Source of the DNA: Bacteroidales bacterium UBA5429
GTDB taxonomy: Bacteria > Bacteroidota > Bacteroidia > Bacteroidales > WCHB1-69
Assembly: GCA_002427605.1 (NCBI GenBank)
Contig: DIRT01000003.1
Coordinates: forward strand, 1 to 64,000
Reading direction: 5' to 3'
Length of the DNA: 64,000 bases
Shown: in pieces, positions 1 through 9,366 of the stretch
Layout of the letters: each line of letters begins with the position of its first letter
Numbering within the stretch: the first letter of the stretch is position 1
Notes under the pieces: generated by a model
The model's input: the letters and a program-made list of their open reading frames with translations, nothing else
What the model was told of the DNA's origin: nothing
Databases searched by the model: none
Position numbers and translations under genes: made by a program

Positions 1-205
1 CAGGGACAAGCCCTGCCCCTACGATCGCGTTTAACTTAAATTGTCAATCTCGTAATTCTGTGAATTTCAAATGTTTAACATAAATGTTAATCTGTTGCAC
101 AACAACATCATGGAGACAGGGCATGCCCTGTCTCTACGACCATGTTTTTTGTTTATATGATTGTTTCCAGGACAGGTCGCGACCTATCCCTACAACGACC
201 ACGTT
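1..205. repeat. Three diverged copies of a palindromic intergenic repeat
   Basis: Three copies lie at about 1-30, 113-140 and 168-200. The middle one contains a perfect 22-bp palindrome at 113-134 with half site GAGACAGGGCA. The third has arms GGACAGGTCG/CGACCTATCC with one mismatch. Each is followed by a CTAC(G/A)A tail. Sequence of this kind is a common dispersed, non-coding palindromic repeat. No gene is seen in 1-260. A relative lies at 43585-43612. Confidence 0.75.
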
Positions 206-260
206 CAATTAAAATTTTTCGGTTCCGTAATTCTTAATTGGATTGATTTCGCCTTCAAAT

Positions 261-914
261 TCAGGGTTTTTCCCAAAAATTTTTAATCATCGTGTTGGTG
301 ATGATGGTGTGTTGGCTGGGGTGTTTGGTTAGGTGGATCATCGTTTTGGCGATTTCTTGTGGGGTGACCATTTTGTATTTTGTGGGGATAATGAAATCCA
401 GTGCGCCCATCACGAATTTGCTGATATTTTCTGCTGTGCGTTTTTCTTGTCTTTTACCTCCAATCAGGGAGGGACGTAAAATCTGTAAATGTGGAATGTT
501 TAGCTGTAAAAGAGCTTCCTCCATCCGTCCTTTGAGGTAGTTGTAAAATATGCGACTTTTGGGATTACTGCCTAGTGCAGAGATGACAATAAAGCTTTGA
601 ATTCCATTCTCAGCGGCTATCTTTCCTGCCTGGACAGGAATACCATAGTCGATTTTTGCGTAGAGCTTCTTATTGGGTGTCTTTGCTTTTGTAGTACCGA
701 TGCAACAATAGATAACCTCCCCCCTAATTTCTTTTTTTACCAAATCCAAATGAAGAAGATCTACGATATGCTCTTCCAATTTAGGATGAATCACACCTGT
801 AGTTCTTCGCGTGAAAACAATAACTTTGTCAAAATCCGGATCATCCAACAGGAGATGCAATAATACTCCACCGGTTAATCCTGTGGCTCCCAGAAGAATA
901 GCAGTTTTTTTCAT
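261..914 (-). CDS. NAD(P)-binding oxidoreductase, HTATIP2/atypical SDR-like
   Basis: Small Rossmann-fold protein of about 217 aa. The N-terminal ILLGATGLTGG is the glycine-rich dinucleotide-binding loop. VYCCIGTTKAK, a Tyr-bearing helix (YAKIDYGIPVQA), VISALGSNPKS and the ILRPSLIGG motif follow, as in the NAD(P)H-binding/TIP30-like atypical SDR family. The family lacks a fixed reaction, so the substrate is unknown. I chose the ATG at 914 (MKKTAILLG); an ATG at 944 would add 10 residues that look unlike the fold. It is the last gene of a minus-strand operon behind the GAPDH gene, about 50 bp downstream of it. Confidence 0.75.
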   Translation of the reverse strand: MKKTAILLGATGLTGGVLLHLLLDDPDFDKVIVFTRRTTGVIHPKLEEHIVDLLHLDLVKKEIRGEVIYCCIGTTKAKTPNKKLYAKIDYGIPVQAGKIAAENGIQSFIVISALGSNPKSRIFYNYLKGRMEEALLQLNIPHLQILRPSLIGGKRQEKRTAENISKFVMGALDFIIPTKYKMVTPQEIAKTMIHLTKHPSQHTIITNTMIKNFWEKP

Positions 915-965
915 AACTAGAGTCGGATTTGTGGTTTTTTCCAATAGGGGAGAGGTTTGTATAAA

Positions 966-2207
966 TTATGCCAATTGCGAAGCAACGTGTTCAGTTAAGT
1001 AGCCTAAACAGGTTACATAACTTCCAAATTCATTGTCGTACCAGCCCATAATTTTAGCGTGTGTTACCGGGATATTCACATCTTCCAGGTTAGCTCCAAC
1101 CTGATGTAGAATATCCTTAGGAATTCTTAAGAATCCGGTACGTGTGTGGATCTCTTGTCCTTCAATCACAATGGCAGCTCTTTTGCCTATGAGGTCCATA
1201 GAAACATTTTGTTGCATTGATAGATGCAGAAGTCCTTTATGTTCTCCTTCAGCGGCTTTTTTATAGATGTTTTTGATATAATTACCGTTGATATATGGAT
1301 TTCCGGACTCATTGAGACGAGAGTTAAAAGTGATATTCAGGGCAATTAAAGAGACTGTCGTAGTTGGAATACGGATCGAGTCTGCCATAAATCCAAATTG
1401 TGAAACCTCAGGAATTACTTTCTCCAATGCTTTTGCAGCACCTGTAGAGGAGAGAATAATGTTGTTGAGAACAGATCTGTTTTTACGCAGGTCGGAAGTG
1501 TTGGTTGTGGGCACTGTGTCCAGCACGCTTTGACTATTGGTAGCAGCGTGTATAGTAGAAAGGGAAGCGGTAAGCACTTCACAAGTCTCTCTATCTTCCA
1601 AAAGTGGTTTCATCATATATGCCAAACCGGTTGTTGTACAGCTGGCTGCGGAGATAATGTGATGTTTACCGGGATCAAATGCGTTATGATTAATTCCGTA
1701 AATAATAGTAGGGAAGCGATCAATGTCCACTTCCTTTTTAGATTTGAATGGAGCACTGGCAATTACTTTTTCAGCTCCTGCGGCTAAGTGTCCTGTAATA
1801 GATCCTTTTGGATCATTGTCAGGGAGGTTAGGGTCTAAGAATTTTCCGGTACAATCAACCACTATGCGTACTCCTTCTTCTTTCCAGTTAATATTAGCCG
1901 GATTTCTTTCAGTGTTGAGTACTTTAATAGGAAAACCATCAATTACTATCACTTGATCGTCATAATCCACTTGGATATCACAAGGTTTTCCGCATCTACC
2001 GTACAAAAAGTGACCTAATGTACCGTAAGTAGAGTCAGTGGTGATGGTTTGAACCAGGTCATCCAGGCTTTTACCCACAATACGTCCAACATTGAGTACT
2101 GCACCATCAAACTTACGTGAGATTAAATGGTGCCAAAGAGTAAGTTTTCCAATTCTTCCGGATCCGTTAATCCCTAATAAATTTTTTGTTTTTTGATTGA
2201 TCATCAT
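966..2207 (-). CDS. gap: Glyceraldehyde-3-phosphate dehydrogenase, divergent long form
   Basis: GAPDH homologue of 413 aa, longer than the usual 330-340 aa. The NAD loop GINGSGRIG is at residues 12-20. The catalytic cysteine is Cys190 in SAASCTTTG and the catalytic histidine is His220 in TIHAATNSQ. The C-terminal WYDNEFGS motif is intact. It departs from the canonical SCTTN and THAYT signatures, and the segment around residues 70-110 is expanded. The active-site pair is present, so a phosphorylating GAPDH is likely, but cofactor and direction are open. It lies 29 bp after the PPDK-like gene, so the two are probably co-transcribed. The ATG at 2204 is an equally possible start. Confidence 0.88.
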   Translation of the reverse strand: MMINQKTKNLLGINGSGRIGKLTLWHHLISRKFDGAVLNVGRIVGKSLDDLVQTITTDSTYGTLGHFLYGRCGKPCDIQVDYDDQVIVIDGFPIKVLNTERNPANINWKEEGVRIVVDCTGKFLDPNLPDNDPKGSITGHLAAGAEKVIASAPFKSKKEVDIDRFPTIIYGINHNAFDPGKHHIISAASCTTTGLAYMMKPLLEDRETCEVLTASLSTIHAATNSQSVLDTVPTTNTSDLRKNRSVLNNIILSSTGAAKALEKVIPEVSQFGFMADSIRIPTTTVSLIALNITFNSRLNESGNPYINGNYIKNIYKKAAEGEHKGLLHLSMQQNVSMDLIGKRAAIVIEGQEIHTRTGFLRIPKDILHQVGANLEDVNIPVTHAKIMGWYDNEFGSYVTCLGYLTEHVASQLA

Positions 2208-2236
2208 AGCATTATTTTTTTAAAACTGTTGATAAT

Positions 2237-5200
2237 TTAAAATTCTTCAATTTTTATTGGATAATTTCCTTTGTAGATAAATCCATTTTTCCCGTCAATA
2301 GCGACAGGATCAAAGAGGTTAAACAGCACACCGCCGATCGTACATTTTTTATCTTGTTCATATACAATCAGGTCGTTACAGTTCACCACCCCGGTTTTAC
2401 CGAGGGTTCCGGCTGTTACCGCAGCGTGGGAGGTAGCTCCTCCTCTGGCTGTAAGCAGACCGTCACACTCAAAGATAATTTCAATATCATCCGGAACAGT
2501 ATCAGGACGCACTAAGATAGCATTAATATTTGGATTTTCCTTCTTTACCCAGTCAATATCTTGTAATTCAAAAACAATTACTCCGTTGAGAACTTGCGAA
2601 CCTATACCGATACCGCTACCTACACGCTCCATTTTTTCTTCAGGGGTATCAAATACTTCCATCCTGTTTTGGTAATGGAATGTCATATTTCTGGTTTGCA
2701 GGATGTAAAGATCTTCAGCACGTGATGTTTCAAATGTAAATTCGATTTCCTGATGTGCCATTTTTTCTTCTTCCAGCATCTTTTTAGAAATGTCGAAGAG
2801 GCGTTGGTAGATTTCGGGGTAAGTGCTTTCCAATGAAATAGGTGAACTGTACACTCCTTTGACTCTCTGTTTTTCGCTGATGGGTAATGTTTTTACTAGT
2901 CCGCCCACAATATCTTCCCCTTGACTGATAAAGGTAAAGTCACCGGTAAGATTAATTTCATCACTTTTTTCCTGAACATCTTTTGTAAAGAGTACTCCTG
3001 ATCCTGATTCAATATAGATATTTCCCAACACCATTTTTTGGATTGTTACAGCAGTTCCCCATTCATCAGCAATATGCATATGTTTACGGTATGCCTGGGC
3101 ACGGACGGTATCCCAGGAGTTGAATACTGAAATAATCGCTTTTTTGAGTTGTGCAAAGGGTTCCTCTTCAAATTCAATGCTGTATTTTGCCAGTAGTTTT
3201 TTGTATTCAAAGGCGATTTCCCGCATCACATGGGGAGTAAACTCTACTTTCTGATTGACATTGTATTTTTTCTTGTAGTCGATTATGATTTGGTCAAACT
3301 GGTCACGTTCCAGTCCATAAGACATTCCCCAGGTTTGGATTAAACGGCGGTAACAATCCCAGGAGGTCCAGGCATAGTTTTCCATTTTACTCAATTTCTC
3401 AGTAATCTCATCATTCAGTCCGACATTGAGGAAGGTGTTCATCGCTCCCGGCATAGAGATGGCAGATCCGGAGCGGACACTCAAAAGAAGTGGTTTTTCA
3501 GAGTTTCCAAACTCCTGACCGGTAAGTTCTTCCAGTTTTTTAAGATGCGAAGTGATCAGTTGGTCTACGCGTTCATTGAGCTTGTCAATTTTCTGGATCT
3601 CATCAATCCGTCTGAACACTTCTGTTGTGATTACAAATCCGGGAGGAACCGGATATTGGTTCAGGTATAGTTTTTTGAGGTTGTAAGCTTTATTACCTAA
3701 AAATACGGGATTATCAATGAGCGGAGTTGCTTTGTATAATGGACTGATACTCAAGTTGTCATCATAAGTCATAATGCGTTTAGCTTCCTCTTCAGTTAGG
3801 GAGTTAATTTGTTTTCTGAGTTTAGTCAGTACTTCTCCCATGAAGTTGTCCAGCAATTGAATGTTGAACGAGGAAGCGATTGATTCCCTGTAAAAGATTT
3901 CTGACTTTTGCGCAATAATCTTTTTTAGTGTGTAGGCATCTGTATCTTCAGGTAAATGCTGAGTAATGATTGTGGGGAGTAGTTTTTCATAAGGCTGAAT
4001 AAAGTAGTTATTGATAATCTCCTTGATGTTTTTTTCCATAAACTGGAAAATGTTGATATACTGTTTCAGCGTAAAGCAGCCTGAGGTTAGACTAAATCTC
4101 AGCATCTTGAGGTTGGAGTCGAAATTTTGGAGATGAATCCCTTCACAATGTAATCCTTCCTGGAAGAGTTGAATGAGATCCAGAATTTCACGAATTGTTT
4201 TGAGTGTGAAGTAGTCAATATTGATCTCTGCTATGATTCTCTTCATGATCACCAGTGCAATTCTTTCCAAACGGAATATCAGTCCTAATGCATCAAATTT
4301 AGGTTCTTTGTAGTATCCGTACATGGATGGGATTCCGAAAGCAATATGTCGTTTATAGAACACATTCTCCATTCCTTCTGAAGGATTGGGGTCGAAGATG
4401 ATCTCATTGAGTTTGTTGATCATCATATGGATGTGTTTGAGAAGGGCAATATTGTTTTCGGTGTCGAGTAAGTTTTCCAACTTATCAATGTCCTCTTTAT
4501 CCACAAAGGTGTGTCTGTTCAGGATAGCCACTATATTGGTACTGGCAAAAATGTATTTTTCTTTAAGCAGTTGATAGAGTTCAATAATCAACATTACTCG
4601 TTCAACATCGATACTGTCTTCATGTCCGACTGCCTGAATCATTTTTGCCAGCTCCTCTTTTTCAACTTCTATCAACTTTTCTATTTCAATCTGATGCTTT
4701 TCACAGGTTTTTACAAGGAGTTCATGGACTCCCTGAACAAACATTCCATCCTCATCAATCTGATCGAATACATTTTGAGGTACTACCTTAGAGATCCATT
4801 TTTTATCTTTATGATACCAGAAACGGATTACATCCATGGTAATTTGAATGTGAGAATTGTTTCCTTCCGTGTGGATCTGTTTTCTTAAAAAGTGGATCAG
4901 GATATCATTTCGGTGGGTTATCTCATCAATTTTGGTAGATACATCCCGAAGTAGCCCTTCTGCTCCAATTTCATTAAAGTAAACCGGGAAAATACCGGCT
5001 AATTGTTTTACCTTTTTGTAGATAGGGAAGATGTCGGAATTGAGTAGTTTGGTGATATCTTTTTGGAAAAAGTCGGTATCAAAGATAAATATCCCTCCGA
5101 TTCTCAGGTTGATAATGAGTGCGGAGAGGAGTCGTTTCATAGTTTCCGGACGGTACTCGATCAATTCTAACCAAACGCGGATATTTTTAACGTGACAAGG

Positions 5201-6328
5201 GTCCACTTTGAGTTCCCAGTCGTTGGTCATGTAAGTTACTCCCGGATTTACAAATCCAAAGTTGATCAAGTGATTTTCCAGGTGATGAATCAGATTTAAA
5301 TTTTCAGTATTCAGGATCTCTTTCCCAAGGGTTAGGATAGAGTCCAGAATCATGTTCATGTAGTTCTTTTTAAACTCTCTAAACTGTAGAAAAAGTGCAT
5401 CAATTGACTCAATAGTTTCATCTTCATTTAGTTCAGTACTGATTTTTTTGATAATTTTATTGAGTTCAATCAAAATATACTCACGATGATAAATGGTTCC
5501 GGGCAAATGGAGTAAGTAGAAAATATAGATAAACTGTTCTGGTGCTTTTTTAAAGGAGTATATTTTTTCCATCAACGAATCAATGACATCAGTTACCGTG
5601 AAGGTGATATCATTCAAATCTTGCCAGGATTGCGCTTTATTGGATTTTTCTTCATAATAGTCAAAGATTTTGTTTCCCATTTCAGTAATAGCAGGAAGAT
5701 AATCTTCACTCATTTTGTCCTGATTTTCACGATACCATTCTTCAATTCGGGTGGTTTCTTTCCAAAAAGTGATATGGTGATTGATCATTTTATGCATCAA
5801 CTTAAAACAAGAGTCAGCAGTAGCAGGATTTGTGGCTAATTTTTCCAGTTTTTTCTTGAAGTAGCCAATATTGATAAAGAAACTGAAGGGACGTTGATTG
5901 AAATAGTGGTCAAACTGTTCCAGAATCTGGTTTGGAAATCGTTCAAAACGGGCAAGTGAGTCGTAATGGGCATCAATAAAATTGAGATAAACAAAGAGGA
6001 GTTGTTTGTAAAGTTCATCGGGAAGGTTCTCTTTCATTAATTGTTCAAAAAGTTCCAGAATAATCTCAATCACCTTTTCCAACTCTTCCATCTCTTTATA
6101 GATCCAAAAGTCGCTATTAACGACATTGACGATCAGTTGGATTACATCTTTACGATTGGAAAAGGGGTGATGAAACTCATTAAAGAATTCATCAGCTCTT
6201 TTATGAATTCCCCAATATTGTTCTGAAAGACTGATAAACCAAAGATGTTTTTCAGGGATTGTGTATGGAATATTTTGAGTACGTGAGAGGTTTACTTCCA
6301 ACGCTTTCGATTTAATCATTTCAACCAT
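2237..6328 (-). CDS. PPDK/PEP-synthase-like phosphotransferase with a long unknown N-terminal region
   Basis: Protein of 1363 aa. Residues 1 to about 860 are mostly helical and match no domain I recognise. From about 865 comes the PPDK N-terminal ATP-grasp-like domain (GNKAYNLKKL, PVPPGFVITTE, SVRSGSAISMPGAMNTFLN, ISQGEDIVGG). The swivelling phosphohistidine domain follows, with TARGGATSHAA and catalytic His at about 1301. The protein ends about 60 residues later, so the C-terminal PEP/pyruvate TIM barrel of PPDK and PpsA is absent. By family logic it can use ATP to phosphorylate its own histidine and pass phosphate to an acceptor; the acceptor is unknown. It heads the operon with gap. The only upstream box is a weak TAATATTG at 6389-6396. 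Confidence 0.8.
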   Translation of the reverse strand: MVEMIKSKALEVNLSRTQNIPYTIPEKHLWFISLSEQYWGIHKRADEFFNEFHHPFSNRKDVIQLIVNVVNSDFWIYKEMEELEKVIEIILELFEQLMKENLPDELYKQLLFVYLNFIDAHYDSLARFERFPNQILEQFDHYFNQRPFSFFINIGYFKKKLEKLATNPATADSCFKLMHKMINHHITFWKETTRIEEWYRENQDKMSEDYLPAITEMGNKIFDYYEEKSNKAQSWQDLNDITFTVTDVIDSLMEKIYSFKKAPEQFIYIFYLLHLPGTIYHREYILIELNKIIKKISTELNEDETIESIDALFLQFREFKKNYMNMILDSILTLGKEILNTENLNLIHHLENHLINFGFVNPGVTYMTNDWELKVDPCHVKNIRVWLELIEYRPETMKRLLSALIINLRIGGIFIFDTDFFQKDITKLLNSDIFPIYKKVKQLAGIFPVYFNEIGAEGLLRDVSTKIDEITHRNDILIHFLRKQIHTEGNNSHIQITMDVIRFWYHKDKKWISKVVPQNVFDQIDEDGMFVQGVHELLVKTCEKHQIEIEKLIEVEKEELAKMIQAVGHEDSIDVERVMLIIELYQLLKEKYIFASTNIVAILNRHTFVDKEDIDKLENLLDTENNIALLKHIHMMINKLNEIIFDPNPSEGMENVFYKRHIAFGIPSMYGYYKEPKFDALGLIFRLERIALVIMKRIIAEINIDYFTLKTIREILDLIQLFQEGLHCEGIHLQNFDSNLKMLRFSLTSGCFTLKQYINIFQFMEKNIKEIINNYFIQPYEKLLPTIITQHLPEDTDAYTLKKIIAQKSEIFYRESIASSFNIQLLDNFMGEVLTKLRKQINSLTEEEAKRIMTYDDNLSISPLYKATPLIDNPVFLGNKAYNLKKLYLNQYPVPPGFVITTEVFRRIDEIQKIDKLNERVDQLITSHLKKLEELTGQEFGNSEKPLLLSVRSGSAISMPGAMNTFLNVGLNDEITEKLSKMENYAWTSWDCYRRLIQTWGMSYGLERDQFDQIIIDYKKKYNVNQKVEFTPHVMREIAFEYKKLLAKYSIEFEEEPFAQLKKAIISVFNSWDTVRAQAYRKHMHIADEWGTAVTIQKMVLGNIYIESGSGVLFTKDVQEKSDEINLTGDFTFISQGEDIVGGLVKTLPISEKQRVKGVYSSPISLESTYPEIYQRLFDISKKMLEEEKMAHQEIEFTFETSRAEDLYILQTRNMTFHYQNRMEVFDTPEEKMERVGSGIGIGSQVLNGVIVFELQDIDWVKKENPNINAILVRPDTVPDDIEIIFECDGLLTARGGATSHAAVTAGTLGKTGVVNCNDLIVYEQDKKCTIGGVLFNLFDPVAIDGKNGFIYKGNYPIKIEEF

Positions 6329-6425
6329 AGAGTATTCTTTTGATAAATAAGGTGTTAATAAGAGTTAGATCACTTTCTTATAACAATGCAATATTACAAC
6401 ATTTTTCTTAAAAAAGCAAGCATTT

Positions 6426-7094
6426 TTAAATATTTTCATCAAACTCATTTTCTTCATCATTTTCACCTTCTTCCTCTTCCTCATCGATTTCATCTTCAAA
6501 GAAAATTTTCCTTTGCGGACCCTCATCTCTGAAGATCCAAGCCAGGACAATTCCGCTTACCGCTCCGGATACATGTCCCTCCCAAGAGATGTTTTTACCC
6601 GGAAAAAGTTGAGGAAAAAAGCCCCAAACCACACTGCCATATAGGAAAATTACAACTAAAGAGAAGGCCATCAGAGATTTTTCTCTTTTAATTAAGGAAA
6701 TAGTTACCATAAAGAAGATAAAGGCATAGACCAAGCCGCTGGCTCCAATGTGATTTCCGGTTCTTCCAAAACTCCAGATTAAAACACCACTCACAAGCAG
6801 ATTAAACAGCATAATCAGATAGGCTTTTTTCTTAAAAAAGTATAGTAATCCAAATGAGAGTACAAAAAGAGGAATCATATTGGAAAAGAGATGTTCGTAA
6901 TCTGCGTGCAAAAAGGGGATCAACAGTATACTCCACACATGATCAAATTCACGTGGATGGATGCCCCAATCATTCCATTGTAAAACAAAAACATCATTGA
7001 GAATAAAGGCCAGGATTGGGATCAAAGTGATCAAAAAAGATCTGGCCAAAGAGTTCGTAAAGCGATCCTTTTCAATTTTTAGAATAGGGTCCAT
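6426..7094 (-). CDS. Rhomboid family intramembrane serine protease
   Basis: 222 aa with about six membrane segments. The rhomboid HxxxxHLxxN signature is at residues 63-72 (HADYEHLFSN). The catalytic Ser is Ser119 in HIGASG and the catalytic His is His174 in WEGHVSG. The family cleaves transmembrane substrates inside the bilayer; no substrate is evident here. The last 30 residues form a very acidic cytoplasmic tail (runs of D and E), unusual for a core rhomboid. A TAnnTTTG box lies 25 bp upstream, back to back with the promoter of the glycosyltransferase operon. Confidence 0.92.
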   Translation of the reverse strand: MDPILKIEKDRFTNSLARSFLITLIPILAFILNDVFVLQWNDWGIHPREFDHVWSILLIPFLHADYEHLFSNMIPLFVLSFGLLYFFKKKAYLIMLFNLLVSGVLIWSFGRTGNHIGASGLVYAFIFFMVTISLIKREKSLMAFSLVVIFLYGSVVWGFFPQLFPGKNISWEGHVSGAVSGIVLAWIFRDEGPQRKIFFEDEIDEEEEEGENDEENEFDENI

Positions 7095-7118
7095 AAAAAT
7101 TTATGAAATTTTAGGGGA

Positions 7119-7126
7119 CAAAAGTA
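7119..7126 (-). promoter_or_regulatory. -7 promoter box for the rhomboid gene
   Basis: TACTTTTG on the minus strand matches the Bacteroidetes TAnnTTTG element. It stands 25 bp before the ATG at 7094. Confidence 0.6.
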
Positions 7127-7138
7127 CAAATAAAATGT

Positions 7139-7146
7139 TATTTTTG
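7139..7146 (+). promoter_or_regulatory. -7 promoter box for the glycan operon
   Basis: TATTTTTG, 20 bp before the ATG at 7167. It is divergent with the rhomboid promoter. Confidence 0.6.
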
Positions 7147-7166
7147 TTTTTTAATTAGAACCAGGA

Positions 7167-9353
7167 ATGAATCTACTCTATATTTCGGAAGATCATTTGA
7201 ATTCGAAGGTGCATCATCAGTTGTGTAATGCCTTGATGAATAGCGAAGAACAACTTAATATTACCCTCTTTTCTGTAGCCAGAACCGGCATTGATTTTCA
7301 AGATATCAGATCATTATACGAGGATCCGCTTTACGATGAAAAGGTAGTTCCGTTGACTAATTCGCACTTTTTTTACAAATATTGGTTTCCTTATAAGATC
7401 AGAACCAAGTGGCGTTTGTTGCTAAATAGTGTGGATCTGTTTCAGATAAACTATGTTCATGCAGCTACTCTTTTTTCGGAAGGTATTATGGCTTACCGAT
7501 GCTGGAAGTATTATGGCATACCCTACAGTGTCACGATCCGAGGGACAGATATTAACTTTTACCTCAAGAAGATGCCCCATCTGTGGCATCTGGGAAGGGA
7601 GATTGTCAGGAATGCGAAAAAAGTGATTTTTATTTCGCCCGCACAACAGAAGAGCGCGTACTTGGCTCCCCCCTTTTTTAAAATTCAAAAAATATTAGAA
7701 GAAAAATCAATAGTAATTCCCAATGGATTGGATCCGTACTGGCATCTTCACAGAGCAAAACGAGAGGTGAGGAAGCCCTCTAAGTGGTTGTATGTCGGGA
7801 AGTTTGATCGGAATAAGAATGTGGAGTTTTTGATTGAGTCGTTTTTGAAAGCCAGAGTAGAGAGGTCTGACTGGGAGTTGCATCTTGTAGGGGGTGGCGG
7901 TGACAGAGAACAAGCTGTGCTTCAATTGATTGAGCAAAATCCGGAAGCCATTGTCTACCATGGTGTGGAATATGATAAGGAACGATTGCAACAATATTAT
8001 CGGGAGGCTGATGCATTCATTATGGTTTCCAAATCGGAAACTTTTGGGTTGGTTTATCTGGAGGCACTTTCTCAAGGGCTTCCTGTAATTTACACTAAAG
8101 GGGAAGCGATAGATCAATTATTTGAAAATCAGAAAGTTGGTATTGCTGCTACTTTGAAAGATCCGGCTGGAGTAACGAATGCCATGCTCACTCTTTTTGA
8201 TCATTATGATGAGTATTGTGCTGAGGTTGCTAATCTGGATTTATCTTTATTTGATTGGGAAAAGATTGCAAATAGCTATATTTCTTTTCTTTCGCCTTAT
8301 TTTTATCGTCATCAGCAAATTGCTGAAAACGAGGAACTTCCTTTTATTTCTATCATCTGTCCGGTCTATAATGAGGAAAATTATGTGAAACAGTGTATTG
8401 AGTCTGTCATTGCTTCCGATTATCCGCATTCTTTGATGGAGTTTTTTTTAATTGAGGGGGGGAGCAAGGATCGCACCAGGGAAATCATTGGCTCCTATAC
8501 TGAACGTTATCCCTGGATCAAAATCGTGGAGAACCCCGAAAAAATTGTTCCTTATGCGCTCAATTATGGCATTGAGCAAGCGATTGGAGATCTGATTATC
8601 CGCATTGATGCCCATGCAATTTATCCTCGGAACTATATTTTGGATCTGGTACGTTGGCAAATGCGTTTGGATGCGGATAATGTGGGTGGATTATGTCGGA
8701 CTTTACCCCCAAAACCCACTACCACCGCCCGTGTGATTGCAGAAGTGGTTTCCTCCAAGTTTGGAATGGGAAATGCTTATTTTAGAGTGGGGATTTCTCA
8801 AGTTAGAAAAGTGGATACCGTACCATTCGGCTGTTTTAGAAGAACTATTTTTGAAGAGATAGGTCTTTTTGATACGGAACTGATTCGAAATCAGGATGAT
8901 GAGTTCAATGGTCGAATCAATAAATATGGGGGTAGTGTTTATTTGGTGCCTCAAATAGTTTCGGACTATTATGCCCGCGACACGATAAAAAAAACAGCCC
9001 GAATGTTTTTTCAATATGGTTTATATAAACCGTTGGTCAATAAGAAGTTAGGTTCACCTGCAACGCTGAGACAGTTTGTTCCTCCGCTTTTTGTGCTGGG
9101 GCTAATTGTAGGAACTATTCTCGCGGCAACCGTCCCTTATATCATCTATCCTTTTCTCCTGGTGTTGATCATTTATTTGGGTACAGCATTGGATTATGGA
9201 AGAAAAGGATCCCGTAAGTGGGCAGATTGGAAGTTTTATTTTGTTATGCCCTGGGTCTTTTTTGTAGTGCACGTGAGTTATGGAGTAGGGTATTGGCATG
9301 GTTTGTATAAGGTTATGTTTAAGAAGTCTTTTCAGGCGGAAGTGAATCGATAA
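7167..9353 (+). CDS. Fused GT4-GT2 glycosyltransferase with C-terminal membrane segments
   Basis: 728 aa carrying two glycosyltransferases. Residues 1 to about 380 are a GT-B family 4 enzyme: WLYVGKFDRNKN starts the nucleotide-sugar half, and SKSETFGLVYLEALSQGLPV is the E-x7-E region. Residues about 390-620 are a GT-A family 2 domain: ISIICPVYNEENYVKQCIES, IRIDAHAIYP as the DxD-like site, and NQDDEFNGRI. The GT2 half resembles ExoA-type enzymes. Two or three membrane segments follow (about 640-710), placing it on the inner membrane. It is first in an operon with a cytidylyltransferase and an O-antigen ligase-like protein, so envelope polysaccharide assembly is likely. Confidence 0.88.
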   Translation: MNLLYISEDHLNSKVHHQLCNALMNSEEQLNITLFSVARTGIDFQDIRSLYEDPLYDEKVVPLTNSHFFYKYWFPYKIRTKWRLLLNSVDLFQINYVHAATLFSEGIMAYRCWKYYGIPYSVTIRGTDINFYLKKMPHLWHLGREIVRNAKKVIFISPAQQKSAYLAPPFFKIQKILEEKSIVIPNGLDPYWHLHRAKREVRKPSKWLYVGKFDRNKNVEFLIESFLKARVERSDWELHLVGGGGDREQAVLQLIEQNPEAIVYHGVEYDKERLQQYYREADAFIMVSKSETFGLVYLEALSQGLPVIYTKGEAIDQLFENQKVGIAATLKDPAGVTNAMLTLFDHYDEYCAEVANLDLSLFDWEKIANSYISFLSPYFYRHQQIAENEELPFISIICPVYNEENYVKQCIESVIASDYPHSLMEFFLIEGGSKDRTREIIGSYTERYPWIKIVENPEKIVPYALNYGIEQAIGDLIIRIDAHAIYPRNYILDLVRWQMRLDADNVGGLCRTLPPKPTTTARVIAEVVSSKFGMGNAYFRVGISQVRKVDTVPFGCFRRTIFEEIGLFDTELIRNQDDEFNGRINKYGGSVYLVPQIVSDYYARDTIKKTARMFFQYGLYKPLVNKKLGSPATLRQFVPPLFVLGLIVGTILAATVPYIIYPFLLVLIIYLGTALDYGRKGSRKWADWKFYFVMPWVFFVVHVSYGVGYWHGLYKVMFKKSFQAEVNR

Positions 9354-9366
9354 AAAAAGATAACAG

